Below, in pieces: positions 17,144 to 27,015 of a stretch of 64,000 nucleotides of DNA. The notes beneath the pieces were generated by a model. The model worked only from the letters and a program-made list of their open reading frames with translations, searched no databases and had not been told where the DNA came from. How positions within the stretch are numbered: position 1 is the first letter of the stretch; every line of letters starts with the position of its first letter. Both the position numbers and the translations under genes were made by a program. This stretch comes from Paenibacillus profundus (lineage in GTDB: Bacteria > Bacillota > Bacilli > Paenibacillales > Paenibacillaceae). The stretch spans positions 1 to 64,000 of the forward strand of contig NZ_JAJNBZ010000029.1 in assembly GCF_021369635.1 (NCBI RefSeq), given 5' to 3'.

Positions 17144-17299
17144 GCGGTATTTTTCCCTTTATTTCAATATCCACATGTGGATAACTTAAATTTCATGACG
17201 TTTTTCGCCTTTTCCCCATTATCCACACCCGATCCGGAAGTTGCTCACAGTCAAAACAGAACGAATCACCTCACCGAATTCAAACATTCCATAATGATC

Positions 17300-17342
17300 A
17301 AAAAACAAGGGCCTGCGACCCTTGCGGTCTCTCGCCCTTGTT
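17300..17342 (-). terminator. Terminator of the CxxH/CxxC gene
   Basis: AACAAGGGC (17304-17312) pairs with GCCCTTGTT (17334-17342), and on the minus strand a TTTTTT run follows. It lies about 70 bp after the stop of the 56-residue protein. Confidence 0.75.
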
Positions 17343-17409
17343 CCGTTCTTCTCCCTATTCAGCCTGACGTAAGAATGTCTCTTACGATATGCCTTACGTC
17401 CTTGGCACG

Positions 17410-17580
17410 TTACACGACAAGGAAATTCGCTTCATGCTCACAATCCATGCAGCATTTGATCGGTCTTTCCCAATCGCTGAATTCCACTTCATCCAGATCG
17501 ACAATGTCCGGAGCGTCCTCGAATTCATCTACGAATTTGTCGATAGCCAATTCTACATGATCTTTGCATACTACGTACAT
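17410..17580 (-). CDS. CxxH/CxxC small protein
   Basis: A 56-residue protein starts MYVVCKDHVELAID, behind the ribosome binding site GAGGGAAC. It is acidic in the middle and carries CKDH near the start and CCMDCEHEAN near the end, a likely zinc site. Small proteins with this CxxH/CxxC pattern occur next to htrC in Bacillales genomes. Function unknown. Confidence 0.75.
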   Translation of the reverse strand: MYVVCKDHVELAIDKFVDEFEDAPDIVDLDEVEFSDWERPIKCCMDCEHEANFLVV

Positions 17581-17711
17581 GTCGTTCCCTCTTTCTTGCC
17601 AGTCCTGCTGTCCTCTAACACCATGTGGCACGCCTCAGCCGTTCGGCACAGCGCTCCCTGTCCATCATATCATAGTTCTGTATGTTCCCGTAAGATGTAA
17701 TGCATATATAT

Positions 17712-17744
17712 GCGTGTTCAAAAGGTTACTTTTCAGCGCCGAGA
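17712..17744 (-). repeat. Dispersed palindromic repeat, partial copy
   Basis: The reverse strand reads CTCGGCGCTGAAAAG, then CTTTTGAACACGC, matching the right end of the longer copy at 45529-45673. Confidence 0.5.
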
Positions 17745-17774
17745 AATGTGTGATTCGCTCTTATTGTATCCTGC

Positions 17775-19019
17775 TCACTCTGGCTTATCCGACAGTTCCA
17801 CCGACGTCGTCATCAGCTTGCCGTCCCGGTAGAACTTCACGTCCAAGCTCTCCCCGATCTTCTTCTTCTCATATAAATATTTGCGGAGATCAAGCGTCGT
17901 ACCGATAGGCTCGTTATCGAACCGGACAATTACATCGTTCAGCTGCATGCCAGCCTTCTTCGCCGGTCCGGTCGCTTCCAAAACAATAACACCCGCCGTT
18001 ACCTCTAGCGGCAGCTGCAGATCTTCCCGTTGTTCTTGAGTGATGGGAGCATACGGATTATTCAAATCCACCGTGTACACGCCCAAGTAAGGGCGCACGA
18101 CTTTGCCGTACTGCGTAATTTGATCTACAACCCACATCACTTCATTTGTCGGAATGGCGAAGCCCAGTCCTTCCACACCGGTCGTCGCAATCTTCATCGT
18201 ATTAATACCAATCACTTGCCCGTTCAGATTGACCAAGGCACCGCCGCTGTTGCCTTCGTTAATGGCCGCATCCGTCTGAATGACCATCTGCTCCCAATCA
18301 TATATGCCGTCTTGATTGAGCGACACTGGTATGACGCGGTTCGTATAGCTGATAATTCCCGCTGTAAGCGAATCCCCGAATCCAAGCGGATTGCCAATCG
18401 CAATCACCGTCTCGCCGCGCCGCAGCTTCTTGGAATCTCCGATCTCCGCCACCGCCGTCACACCAGCATCGTCCATGCGAATGACTGCAATATCCATCAC
18501 ACGGTCTTTACCGATCAGCTCCGCGTTCTTACGCTGTCCATTTGCCAGTACAACCTCGAGCTTATCGGCGCCTTGCACGACATGTTCATTCGTCAGCACA
18601 TACGCTTTTCCGTTCTCCTGACTGAAAATAACCCCGGATCCCAAGTTCGTATCCTTTACTGCTTCACTGTCATCCATAATACTCTTCTGCTGATTCACGA
18701 TACTGACGACAGCAGGGCTCACCTTCTCCGCAGCCTGCACGATCCGTTCATACGGATCATACGCGTTCTCTCCGCCCGCTACTGCAACCGGCTGCTGCGA
18801 AGCCGTTCCGGCACCGACTAACCAGCTGTATAGAACGACCGCTAACAACGCACTAATTACCGAACTAACGACCGCAACTTGTACGGTTGACCATTTGCGA
18901 CCCGAATTCCGTCTGAGCTTCTTCTGTTTCCATCCCGGCGCTTCCGTTTGCCCGTGCCATTTTCTCTTGATCCGACGCGATACCTTCGGCGAGAAAAAAT
19001 CATCATCAAAAAAGCTCAT
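17775..19019 (-). CDS. htrC: HtrA-like trypsin/PDZ serine protease
   Basis: An N-terminal cytoplasmic basic segment and one transmembrane helix (about 49-72) are followed by a trypsin-like domain with His in TNEHVV, Asp in VMDIAVI and Ser in GNSGGALV, then a PDZ domain (from about 312; GPAKKAGMQLNDVIV). It degrades or refolds misfolded proteins on the outer face of the membrane. Its place downstream of walJ equals that of yyxA/htrC in Bacillus. The ATG at 19019 follows GAGGGGAG; a TTG 9 bp earlier is possible. Confidence 0.92.
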   Translation of the reverse strand: MSFFDDDFFSPKVSRRIKRKWHGQTEAPGWKQKKLRRNSGRKWSTVQVAVVSSVISALLAVVLYSWLVGAGTASQQPVAVAGGENAYDPYERIVQAAEKVSPAVVSIVNQQKSIMDDSEAVKDTNLGSGVIFSQENGKAYVLTNEHVVQGADKLEVVLANGQRKNAELIGKDRVMDIAVIRMDDAGVTAVAEIGDSKKLRRGETVIAIGNPLGFGDSLTAGIISYTNRVIPVSLNQDGIYDWEQMVIQTDAAINEGNSGGALVNLNGQVIGINTMKIATTGVEGLGFAIPTNEVMWVVDQITQYGKVVRPYLGVYTVDLNNPYAPITQEQREDLQLPLEVTAGVIVLEATGPAKKAGMQLNDVIVRFDNEPIGTTLDLRKYLYEKKKIGESLDVKFYRDGKLMTTSVELSDKPE

Positions 19020-19313
19020 CCGACCCAACTCCCCTCAACACGGGCTCTTCGCCATGTCCGGTTGATCCACCGCACCTTACCGCCATAACACCCCGTTCAC
19101 CTGAATGTTATGCGTTCAATCGGTCAACACTATATATTAATGCTTACTATGAGCCTATAATGTGAAATGAAATGTCATAGATTTGCAACCTTGTACATAT
19201 TCTATCATACAAAAGAGAAATTGAGAGAAAAGAATCGGGATTGTAACCACTATAATGCGTGGTCAAAGGTTTCCTGTTCAGCACTATCATCCTATTCCAA
19301 TTGAAAGGAGTAC

Positions 19314-19544
19314 ATGCCTATGAAATCATCATCTTCTGTCTGGTCGGACGTGGATCTGATCGGGAAGCTTGCCGATATGAAGGAAGACCAATATCGCCTG
19401 ACGTTAGCCCTTTCCACGTTAATGGAACTGCTCGTGGAGAAAGGCTTGCTTACGCATGAAGACATCGCCCTCAAAGCCGAGCAGCTCGAGCTGTGGCTTA
19501 CAGGCGAACTGGAGACTTCGCATGAACCGTGTCCCATGGCGTAG
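19314..19544 (+). CDS. Small conserved-looking hypothetical protein
   Basis: This 76-residue protein has a clear ribosome binding site (GAAAGGAGTAC) before ATG at 19314, with a second ATG 6 bp on. It is acidic and helical (DLIGKLADMKEDQYRLTLALSTLMELLVEKGLLTHEDIALKAEQLE). The LVEKGLLT run resembles short motifs in several small Firmicute proteins, but I assign no family. Its last 47 bp overlap the 3' end of walJ convergently. Confidence 0.6.
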   Translation: MPMKSSSSVWSDVDLIGKLADMKEDQYRLTLALSTLMELLVEKGLLTHEDIALKAEQLELWLTGELETSHEPCPMA

Positions 19545-20319
19545 GCTTGTCATAATACGTATCTCGTAATTGAAACTCGCTTTCTTTGAAAAAATGTCCG
19601 TTATCCTCCATCACGTTTTGCACCGACATGCGGGCGAGGTCCATCATGTTATGATCGCGGCTCAAATGCGCCAAATAAGCACGGCGCGTATTGCCCGTCA
19701 CGACCTCACCTAACGCTTCGCCTGCTGCTTCGTTCGACAAGTGGCCCATATCGCCCAAAATACGCCGTTTAATGTTCCAAGGATATCGTCCCATCCGCAG
19801 CATTTCAACATCGTGATTCGACTCCATAACGAGCACGTCGGAATCGATGACCGCTTCTCTAACCTTATCGCTCATATAACCGAGGTCCGTCGTGACGCTC
19901 AGCTTCGTATCCCCTTCATAGAAGCTGTAGCCGACCGGTTCAGCCGCGTCATGGGAAATACCGTACGATTCTACGCGCAAATCTCCAAAATCGCGTGCTT
20001 CGCCCGTCTGCATCACGATCCGTTTCTCGTCCGCGATCGCACCGACATGCTTCGTCAGCGCCTCCCACGTATTTTCATTGGCATAAATGGGCACATCATA
20101 CTTGCGGGCAAACGCGCCCAACCCTTTGATGTGGTCCGAATGCTCATGCGTAACAAGAATGCCGTCTATCTGCTTGCCGGAGAGGCCCTGTTCCTCCAGC
20201 AGCTGCTCCGTACGCTTACAGCTTAAACCGACATCAATCATAAGCGTCGCTTCATCATTTTGAATCACTGTCGCATTGCCCGTCGATCCGCTCGACAATA
20301 CGGTAAATCGTAAACTCAT
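19498..20319 (-). CDS. walJ: WalJ (YycJ) MBL-fold hydrolase
   Basis: A metallo-beta-lactamase fold nuclease-like protein carries SSGSTGNA at the start, the metal motif THEHSDHIKG (about 58-67), LSVTTDLGY and late His ligands (MGHLSNEAAG, LAHLSRDHN). It is the last gene of the wal operon. In Bacillus and Streptococcus this protein links WalRK signalling to cell division and wall metabolism and shows 5'-exonuclease activity. Its start overlaps the walI stop by 4 bp. Confidence 0.95.
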   Translation of the reverse strand: MSLRFTVLSSGSTGNATVIQNDEATLMIDVGLSCKRTEQLLEEQGLSGKQIDGILVTHEHSDHIKGLGAFARKYDVPIYANENTWEALTKHVGAIADEKRIVMQTGEARDFGDLRVESYGISHDAAEPVGYSFYEGDTKLSVTTDLGYMSDKVREAVIDSDVLVMESNHDVEMLRMGRYPWNIKRRILGDMGHLSNEAAGEALGEVVTGNTRRAYLAHLSRDHNMMDLARMSVQNVMEDNGHFFKESEFQLRDTYYDKPTPWDTVHAKSPVRL

Positions 20320-21056
20320 TTGTCTATCTCCTTCTTTCCTGCTTGCGAATTATCGACCGCGCCGTTAATGGCGTTTACGTAATAAACCTCATTTTCCAAC
20401 ATAATTCGCCAAGACGGGGCGGATACCTGTGTCTCCGCGTCGAAAATTTGCCCGTGGTATCCAAGCCGGATATCCTTCACGATCGAACCCGGCATCACCT
20501 TCTCGATTACACTGCCAAGCGCCTGCGAGGCCGGCAAAATCTTCTGCTCCTTATTGCTCTTGGTTTCGATGAGCTCCACGTACTGCTGGCGGTATGCCGT
20601 TATTTTCTGTTCGCTCACAGATAGTTCCAAGGATACCTCGAAGATTGGCAAGCCGTTCGCCAGCCGTTGATGAAGCACAAATGTGCCCGGTTTGCCCGAC
20701 AGCTCATCATAGCGGTACATCTCGATATGCCGGATGTCGCCTTGCAGCGAGCGTATCAGTTCTTTTTCTAAAAAGATGATCGTGCTATCCTTCGGTGTCT
20801 GTATCGGTACCCGCTCCGTCCCGCGATTAACGAATCGGTATGTAATCTCCCTCAACGTCGGAGTCTCCGCTGGTATCTTCGCCGGTACTTGAATGTGCTT
20901 CACGTCCATAATTTGACGTGTCTCCTCGGATAAAGACGTCCAGTCGAGATCAGAGTGCATCCGATCTCGAACATCCTGCCAGAGCTGATAACCGAGCACG
21001 ATATTAAGCAATAAAAACGCATAGATTAATACATTTTTGGCTCGACTCCAATCCAT
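20316..21056 (-). CDS. walI: WalI (YycI) regulator of WalK
   Basis: One N-terminal transmembrane helix (about 9-27, VLIYAFLLLNIVLGYQLW) is followed by an extracytoplasmic YycI domain. With WalH it binds the membrane helices of WalK and tunes kinase activity. The ATG at 21056 (MDWSRAKN) has GGGAGG before it; an earlier in-frame start lacks a ribosome binding site. The 246-residue length is normal. Confidence 0.93.
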   Translation of the reverse strand: MDWSRAKNVLIYAFLLLNIVLGYQLWQDVRDRMHSDLDWTSLSEETRQIMDVKHIQVPAKIPAETPTLREITYRFVNRGTERVPIQTPKDSTIIFLEKELIRSLQGDIRHIEMYRYDELSGKPGTFVLHQRLANGLPIFEVSLELSVSEQKITAYRQQYVELIETKSNKEQKILPASQALGSVIEKVMPGSIVKDIRLGYHGQIFDAETQVSAPSWRIMLENEVYYVNAINGAVDNSQAGKKEIDK

Positions 21057-21107
21057 GCGGATCCTCCCCTCTGTGAGTAATTGAATTCTGCCATGCATTA
21101 CGAATGT

Positions 21108-22415
21108 TTATTTCAGCAATGACACCGTGCCGTCGCTATATTTCACCTGCCAGGTGGGAATAAGCCGTATTACATCTTTCTCCTGCGACGGAACATAGAC
21201 CGGGTCAAGCGATTCAATCATTTTTCCCTTGTCCAGCAAATTCAGCTTGTTAATAAGCGCATCGCCGCTTGGCAGGTGGCGCACTTCTTTCTCGGTTGCC
21301 CGCTGCAAGAGCTGAACGAGTGAACGCTCATAGCTCGTTACGGTGCCTTGCTGCATTGTTACCTGCATATATCCGAAGCGGAAGGCGCTCGTGCTTATAA
21401 TCGGATACGAGCCCCAATATTGTTGGAAGCGAAATACCCTGCCCAAGCTCTTCGATCCACCGAACACCCCGATGGGCTTCTCATCCGGGTCCATCATGAC
21501 GAAGCGGAAGCGGCCGTTCCACCCGCCGTGCTGATTGATGAACCGCACCGCGCCCGTCACGTCGGCCGCGACATCTTGACGGCCCTCTGTCGGCACCGCC
21601 GGATCGGAATAAATAATCCACTGCTGTGCCCGATTAACCTCTAGCCCGCGCTTGGCATCTGTATATATTTCAGAGCTTCCCGTTTCGATATTTTTCGTTA
21701 CGGTCGGATCGAAGAATAAGCTTCGCTGCATCTCCTCTATCGTAACTCGTTCGAAGGGCAGCGTCACGTCCATTAATTCGAGCGGCTGCTCCGGAACGTA
21801 ATACGTTCCGTTCACCAGCTTGTACGGTGTCCATGTGCGTCCGAATTCAACCTGCTGCTTCACATCCTGCACCGTTAAATTCGCGAGCGTGGATTCGTAT
21901 GCCGTATCCCTCTTCTCATTGAAGAAGAATACGCGTACTTCACTGGCATCCTTCGTCGCGTACAGCCAAATACTACGAATGTTCTCGGTCAAAAATGCGG
22001 CATCATCGGCAATAGGGAACTCCTTCTGCAGGAGCTTAGCTGGAACGGGAGATAAGAAGCGCAGCTCCACACCTTCGTTCTGCTCCCGGATTCGCGTCCA
22101 TTCGACCGATGAGACCGGGCGGCCCTGGAACCCATCATAGGAGCGGCCTTGCAGCCGTTTCATAATGATGTTATAGAACGTCATCCCCGGATACAGCACC
22201 GTATGCTTGTTCTCTCCAAGATGAAGCACGACCTGATCAGGGAACACCAAATTCTCTACTTTTTCCTCCGGGCCTAACGGTTCGGTCTTAATATAGTCGC
22301 TTGACGTCTTCTCAACCACATCAAAGTTCGGCATGTCATAGGTGAGGAAGAAGCTCTGCACAAGACTGAGCAGCACGAGAACGGTGAGCAGCACCGTTTT
22401 AACCCGCTCTATCAT
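21108..22415 (-). CDS. walH: WalH (YycH) regulator of WalK
   Basis: A 435-residue bitopic protein has one transmembrane helix (about 7-25) and a large extracytoplasmic YycH domain. It partners WalI and WalK in a membrane complex that senses wall or lipid II state. It begins inside the last codons of walK (4-bp ATGA overlap), showing tight operon coupling, and is separated from walI by 51 bp. Confidence 0.94.
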   Translation of the reverse strand: MIERVKTVLLTVLVLLSLVQSFFLTYDMPNFDVVEKTSSDYIKTEPLGPEEKVENLVFPDQVVLHLGENKHTVLYPGMTFYNIIMKRLQGRSYDGFQGRPVSSVEWTRIREQNEGVELRFLSPVPAKLLQKEFPIADDAAFLTENIRSIWLYATKDASEVRVFFFNEKRDTAYESTLANLTVQDVKQQVEFGRTWTPYKLVNGTYYVPEQPLELMDVTLPFERVTIEEMQRSLFFDPTVTKNIETGSSEIYTDAKRGLEVNRAQQWIIYSDPAVPTEGRQDVAADVTGAVRFINQHGGWNGRFRFVMMDPDEKPIGVFGGSKSLGRVFRFQQYWGSYPIISTSAFRFGYMQVTMQQGTVTSYERSLVQLLQRATEKEVRHLPSGDALINKLNLLDKGKMIESLDPVYVPSQEKDVIRLIPTWQVKYSDGTVSLLK

Positions 22416-24274
22416 TCGCTTGCTTCACTCCCTTCGAATGTCATCGGCAAACTAAAGGTCACTTGCGTGCCGACATTCCACTCTGACTCAATCCGAATGT
22501 CGCCTCCGTGCGCTCTTACAATTTCCCGGGCAATGGACAGCCCGAGGCCTGTCCCGCCCATATTGCGCGATCGGGCTTTATCGACCCGATAGAATCGCTC
22601 AAAGATTCGCTCCAAATCCTTCTTTGGAATGCCCATTCCGGTATCCTTCACCGTCAAGTGCACCATCTGCTTCGTCTCAGACAGGGAGGCAGACAACGTC
22701 ACCTCGCCGCCGTCCGGTGTATATTTCACGGCATTGGATACGAGATTGTCCAGCAGTTGGTCGATCTGATCGCGATCGATGACGACGTTGCCGATGCCAT
22801 CTTCCGCCTCTACCTTCGCCACAATCCCCCGATTGCGGAATTGGAAGGAGAAGCGGTCTACGACATCCTCCAGCATCTCCACGATATCCGTCGGCTGCTT
22901 GCGCAGTGTCGCTTGCTTGGAATCAAGCCGCGACAGATGAAGCAGGTCGGTTACGAGCCGGATCATGCGCTCCGACTCATCGCGTATGACGCCGACGAAG
23001 CGTTCAGCCAGCTGTGGCTCCTCAAGCGCCCCGTCATCGAGCGCTTCCACATAGCTCTTAATGGTCGTAAGCGGGGTACGAAGCTCATGCGACACGTTCG
23101 CGACGAACTCGCGCCGAGACTGCTCCAGCTTCTCCTGCTCGGTCACGTCCTGCAGCACGACGATAGAGCCTGTCATTCCTTCTCCGCGGCGGTGAACCGG
23201 TGTGAATGAAACGCGCAGCACTGTATCGCTCTCCTCTTGAGCGTGCCCCTCTCCTTCCACCGGAGAGATTAGAATCCAATTGAGCTGACCGCTGACAAGC
23301 TGCTCCACCTGTGACATTGGCACGCGCAGCAAGTCGGCAATATTGCGCCCTTCCGCGCCTTCCGTATCTACATCCAGCATTTTGCAGGCACGGCGGTTGA
23401 CGAGAATGACCTTGCCGTTCTCATCGGTGGACACGACGCCGTCGCTCATGTTGGTCAGAATCGATGCCAGCTTCTCCTTCTCCTCTTCGTTCGCATTCAG
23501 CGCTTCCTGCAGGCGCCGGGTCATATAATTGAACGCCTCGCTCAACTGGCCGATTTCATCGGTTCCCAATACAGGCACTTGCCCGGCGAAGTTCCCCTCC
23601 GCCACCTTCGTCGCTTGCTTCGTTATTTCTTTAATCGGCTGAGTAATCGTATGCGCCAATATGATGCCGAGCACTGCCGTTAGTCCGAGCGCAATCGCCA
23701 TACCCGAGACGAAGATGCGGTTAATGCCTTCAATCGTCGCATACAGTTCCTTCATCGACGCGACGATATAGAGGGCGCCCACGATCTTATTGTTTTTGTC
23801 GTTCGAAAAGACCGGCTTAGCCAGCACCTGCTTGCGCACATTGTCCTCGTCAATAATAACTTGCTGATTGTCGCGAATTCCTTGCAGCGCGCGGTTGACC
23901 ACCGTCTCCGTATTTTTGCGGCCGACGATTTCCATGTTAGATTGCACGGAAGTCGTGAGTACTTTCCCGGTTGCGTCGATGACTTGAATCTCGACACCGT
24001 TCATATTGAAGAAGCTGTGCACATACGTATTCAACTCTTCCAATGTGCGTTCGTTCTCCAGCATTTCCTCGCCCTTCAACGTCTGTCCGGCATAAATGGA
24101 CATAAGCTCGGCCGTCGTCTGCAAATCTTTCGTAAAATTGTTCGTAAGGGAATGCTTCATCGAACTGACGAAGTACACCCCGATAAGCTGCATCGCAATC
24201 AAAATGAGCAGCACATAAATAATGATGAGCTTTGCCTGTATCGTTCGAAAGAAGCGGCCGATGCCCCATTTCAT
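22412..24274 (-). CDS. walK: WalK sensor histidine kinase
   Basis: Domains in order: transmembrane helix 1 (about 13-33), extracellular sensor (about 35-183), helix 2 (about 185-207), HAMP (about 208-262), PAS (about 268-375), HisKA with the phospho-acceptor His in NVSHELRTPL (about 394) and HATPase with DNLVSNAVKYTP, DTGMGIP and GGTGLGLSI. It phosphorylates WalR, the essential regulator of peptidoglycan hydrolases. The length of 620 matches orthologues. It starts directly after the walR stop codon. Confidence 0.97.
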   Translation of the reverse strand: MKWGIGRFFRTIQAKLIIIYVLLILIAMQLIGVYFVSSMKHSLTNNFTKDLQTTAELMSIYAGQTLKGEEMLENERTLEELNTYVHSFFNMNGVEIQVIDATGKVLTTSVQSNMEIVGRKNTETVVNRALQGIRDNQQVIIDEDNVRKQVLAKPVFSNDKNNKIVGALYIVASMKELYATIEGINRIFVSGMAIALGLTAVLGIILAHTITQPIKEITKQATKVAEGNFAGQVPVLGTDEIGQLSEAFNYMTRRLQEALNANEEEKEKLASILTNMSDGVVSTDENGKVILVNRRACKMLDVDTEGAEGRNIADLLRVPMSQVEQLVSGQLNWILISPVEGEGHAQEESDTVLRVSFTPVHRRGEGMTGSIVVLQDVTEQEKLEQSRREFVANVSHELRTPLTTIKSYVEALDDGALEEPQLAERFVGVIRDESERMIRLVTDLLHLSRLDSKQATLRKQPTDIVEMLEDVVDRFSFQFRNRGIVAKVEAEDGIGNVVIDRDQIDQLLDNLVSNAVKYTPDGGEVTLSASLSETKQMVHLTVKDTGMGIPKKDLERIFERFYRVDKARSRNMGGTGLGLSIAREIVRAHGGDIRIESEWNVGTQVTFSLPMTFEGSEASE

Positions 24275-25003
24275 CTAGAAGCCTCCGTTACGAGGATTGC
24301 GCATCATGTAGCCGAGACCGCGGCGCGTAATAATATACTCCGGCTTGCTCGGATCGTCCTCGATCTTCTCGCGCAGACGGCGAATCGTCACATCGACGGT
24401 GCGCACATCGCCGAAGTATTCGTATCCCCATACGGCCTGCAGCAGATGCTCCCGCGTCATCACCTTTCCAGAGCTGCGCACCAAGTAATAGAGTAGCTCG
24501 TACTCACGGTGTGTTAAATCGAGCATCTCCCCATTTTTATAGACGACATACATATCCGTATCGATAAGCAGCTCGTGCAAGCGCAAGCCCTGCTTCTCCG
24601 CCGCCCCTGCACCAGCATCCTCGCCTTGGACTGCCACTTTGTTCTGACGCCGCAAATGCGCTTTGACTCGTGCCAGCAGCTCTCTTGTGCCGAATGGCTT
24701 CGTCACGTAATCATCAGCGCCCATCTCGAGACCAAGCACCTTGTCGATCTCCGTATCCTTCGCGGTCAGCATAATGATGGGCATTTGAAGGTGCTGACGC
24801 ACTTCACGGCACACGTCCATCCCGTCCTTGACGGGCAGCATCAAATCGAGCAGTATCAGGTCCGGCTTCTCCGATAAAGCCAGCTCCACCGCTGTTCCTC
24901 CATCGAAGGCACACACGACCTCATAGCCCTCTTTTTCCAGATTGAATTTCAAAATATCCGCAATCGGCTGTTCATCATCCACGACGAGAATTTTGCCGTA
25001 CAT
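24275..25003 (-). CDS. walR: WalR response regulator
   Basis: An OmpR-family regulator of 242 residues: the receiver has DDE near the start, phospho-acceptor Asp in LILLDLMLP and Lys in [11 protein letters not shown]; the winged-helix domain carries [12 protein letters not shown] and [16 protein letters not shown]. It is first in walRKHIJ, with the start at 25003 behind GAGAGGTGC. A linker of about 25 residues rich in Ala and Gly ([14 protein letters not shown]) separates the domains and is longer than in Bacillus. Confidence 0.97.
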   Translation of the reverse strand: MYGKILVVDDEQPIADILKFNLEKEGYEVVCAFDGGTAVELALSEKPDLILLDLMLPVKDGMDVCREVRQHLQMPIIMLTAKDTEIDKVLGLEMGADDYVTKPFGTRELLARVKAHLRRQNKVAVQGEDAGAGAAEKQGLRLHELLIDTDMYVVYKNGEMLDLTHREYELLYYLVRSSGKVMTREHLLQAVWGYEYFGDVRTVDVTIRRLREKIEDDPSKPEYIITRRGLGYMMRNPRNGGF

Positions 25004-25152
25004 GGAATCTGCACCTCTCTCCAATTTCAATATCACTTAGTTCGATTCCTATTCATGTTAACAAGTGTCACTCTATTTTACCATAATTGTCTCTTCATCC
25101 CGATAGCAAACGTTGGAGGATTGAAAAAGTGAGTCTAGACGGCCTATAGGCT

Positions 25153-25192
25153 CGTGTTCAAAAAGACCCGCTTTTCAGCACGAACAACCTCT
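25153..25192 (-). repeat. Dispersed palindromic repeat, short copy
   Basis: The reverse strand reads AGAGGTTGTTCGTGCTGAAAAG, then CGGGTCTTTTTGAACACG. It keeps both ends of the longer family members with the middle deleted. Confidence 0.65.
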
Positions 25193-25198
25193 ATAACG

Positions 25199-25227
25199 AA
25201 AAAGACGGGAACGTGATTCGTCCCGCC
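25199..25227 (-). terminator. Terminator of the M23 peptidase gene
   Basis: GACGGGA (25204-25210) pairs with TCCCGCC (25221-25227), and the minus strand continues CTTTTTCG. It follows the stop at 25238 by about 10 bp. Confidence 0.75.
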
Positions 25228-25237
25228 TTCTGCTTGT

Positions 25238-26776
25238 TTATAAATATTTTAGAGGATTTTGCACTTCATCATCTTTATGAATCTCAAAGTGAAGATGCGT
25301 TCCCGTTGAATTTCCCGTGCTGCCCATGACGCCGATATTCTGACCTTTTTCCACAATATCGCCGACATTGATATCAATCTTGCTTAGATGTCCATACAAC
25401 GTCTTATAACCGTTGCGATGGTTCACAATAATGCAGTTGCCGTAACCGCTCTTCTCGCCTGCGAACACGACAACCCCTTCATCGGCCGCCATGATAGAAC
25501 GGTCGGATGATATCATATCAATGCCTTTGTGCATCCGTCCCCAGCGTTTGCCGTATCCGCTCGTCAGCGTTGCGCCGCTGACCGGCCAATCGAACGAGCC
25601 AGTCCCTTCTCCGCTCACGACTTTCGTTCCCCGTATGACAATTTCTGGAATCGCTGGCTCGATTACTTCTTGATCGATCCACTCTTCATTCGACAGCATA
25701 CCGTTATCTTTAATGAGACGGTACGACATGCGCTTTAAGCCCTGCTTGCCTTCACGCACGACTTTAGATTCCCCCGCTCGCATTTCCGGGTCCTCTTTCA
25801 CAATCTTTTGCGGCTCTGTCACGATATACTCGCTGTATGCTTCGACCGTCTTTACGGTAATCAACGGCTTCGCTTCCGTCAGATCGAGCTCTTGGCCCAC
25901 TTGCAGTACCTCTTCGCCGGCAGATGGATTATTCGTATAAATCGCTTGAATCGATACGTTCATCTTCTTCGCAATGGAGGAGACGGTATCACCTTTTTGC
26001 ACTTTATATTTACTCGGCTTATTCTGGCCAGTGGTCAATTTGTTAATTGCTTCTTGCGGACTAAGCAGCTTGTCCGGATCCGTGTTGCTGCCTTCCATGC
26101 TTACCCGTTCGCGGAAGCTCACCGACTCCAGACGCGACATCGCCTTTGTCGCATTAACGGATCGCACCGGAGCAGACAGCACTTTGACTTCCTTCGCATT
26201 CTTGCTGTTCTTCGTGCTTTTCTCTGTATATTTTCCTTTGACGTGCTGCAATATTTTCTCAGCCGTCGCTTCGTCCTTCACAATGCCGACGCTCTGGCCA
26301 TTTACCTTCAACTCTACGCCTACCGCATAAGCGGTCATCATGCCGCCGAGCTTCACCAGCGTCTCCTTCGTTGCGGGCTGCGCCTTGAAGCCGGAATCAG
26401 CCACCGTGCGGATGCCTTCCATATCAAGCTGCATATGCGCATTCGGATGCTTTGCCTGTACTTCATCCTGCTTCTTAGCGTAGAAGCCTTCCAAATCATC
26501 AAGAGCAGATATCGTTCCTACGAGCTCATTATTTTTATATACATGAAAGAAAGATACTGTATTTGCTTGTACATAGGCTGTACCGCCCCATACGGCAGAC
26601 GCAATGAGCGCCAATCCGCCAACTGAAAGCACGATTTGCTTGCGAGATTTCGCAACCCATCGTGTAGCGGTGCTCGATGCCAGCCGCTGCCGCCATGCTG
26701 CCGTCCATTGTTGCCATCGGTTCTTCGAGTCTTGTCCGACTTCGTTGTCCCGACGATTTCCGTTGAAACGTTCCAT
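25238..26776 (-). CDS. Membrane-anchored M23 peptidase with LysM and G5 modules
   Basis: A 512-residue wall hydrolase: a cytoplasmic basic N-terminus, a transmembrane helix (about 50-68, VLSVGGLALIASAVW), an extracellular stalk, a LysM module (about 257-302; YKVQKGDTVSSIAKKM), a G5 domain (about 305-385) and a C-terminal M23 LytM-type domain with HKGIDM, and HLHFEIH for zinc binding. It probably cuts peptide cross-links in peptidoglycan. The start at 26776 follows AAAGGAG. It lies just upstream of walRK, and LytM-type hydrolases are known WalR targets, though no clear WalR box is seen. Confidence 0.9.
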   Translation of the reverse strand: MERFNGNRRDNEVGQDSKNRWQQWTAAWRQRLASSTATRWVAKSRKQIVLSVGGLALIASAVWGGTAYVQANTVSFFHVYKNNELVGTISALDDLEGFYAKKQDEVQAKHPNAHMQLDMEGIRTVADSGFKAQPATKETLVKLGGMMTAYAVGVELKVNGQSVGIVKDEATAEKILQHVKGKYTEKSTKNSKNAKEVKVLSAPVRSVNATKAMSRLESVSFRERVSMEGSNTDPDKLLSPQEAINKLTTGQNKPSKYKVQKGDTVSSIAKKMNVSIQAIYTNNPSAGEEVLQVGQELDLTEAKPLITVKTVEAYSEYIVTEPQKIVKEDPEMRAGESKVVREGKQGLKRMSYRLIKDNGMLSNEEWIDQEVIEPAIPEIVIRGTKVVSGEGTGSFDWPVSGATLTSGYGKRWGRMHKGIDMISSDRSIMAADEGVVVFAGEKSGYGNCIIVNHRNGYKTLYGHLSKIDINVGDIVEKGQNIGVMGSTGNSTGTHLHFEIHKDDEVQNPLKYL

Positions 26777-26941
26777 GTTGGTCTCCTTTATTTCAAGTTC
26801 ATCCATTACGATTTCAGCACAAAGTGACAAAGGTTAACGTTTTGTCATCTTTTTTCATCTTGTTTAATGTAACACAGGTCGAAAGAACAATGCAACTGAC
26901 GCCGGGAGCAAGCGCCTGCCCCTGGAAAGTCATATATATAG

Positions 26942-26993
26942 AAAAAAACGCGAATGGCCTCTTCTATTGAAGATGACTCTTTTCGCGTTTTAT
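26942..26993 (-). terminator. Terminator of the 305-residue membrane protein gene
   Basis: AACGCGAA (26947-26954) pairs with TTCGCGTT (26982-26989), with an inner TCTTC/GAAGA pairing, and the minus strand ends in TTTTTTT. Confidence 0.65.
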
Positions 26994-27015
26994 ATACATG
27001 GTATTTATTGCTGGA

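Noticed and set aside
26830-26900. WalR binding box upstream of the M23 peptidase gene
   Set aside because: TGTTAC- and TGTAAC-like half sites occur but not at the 5-bp spacing of the known consensus.
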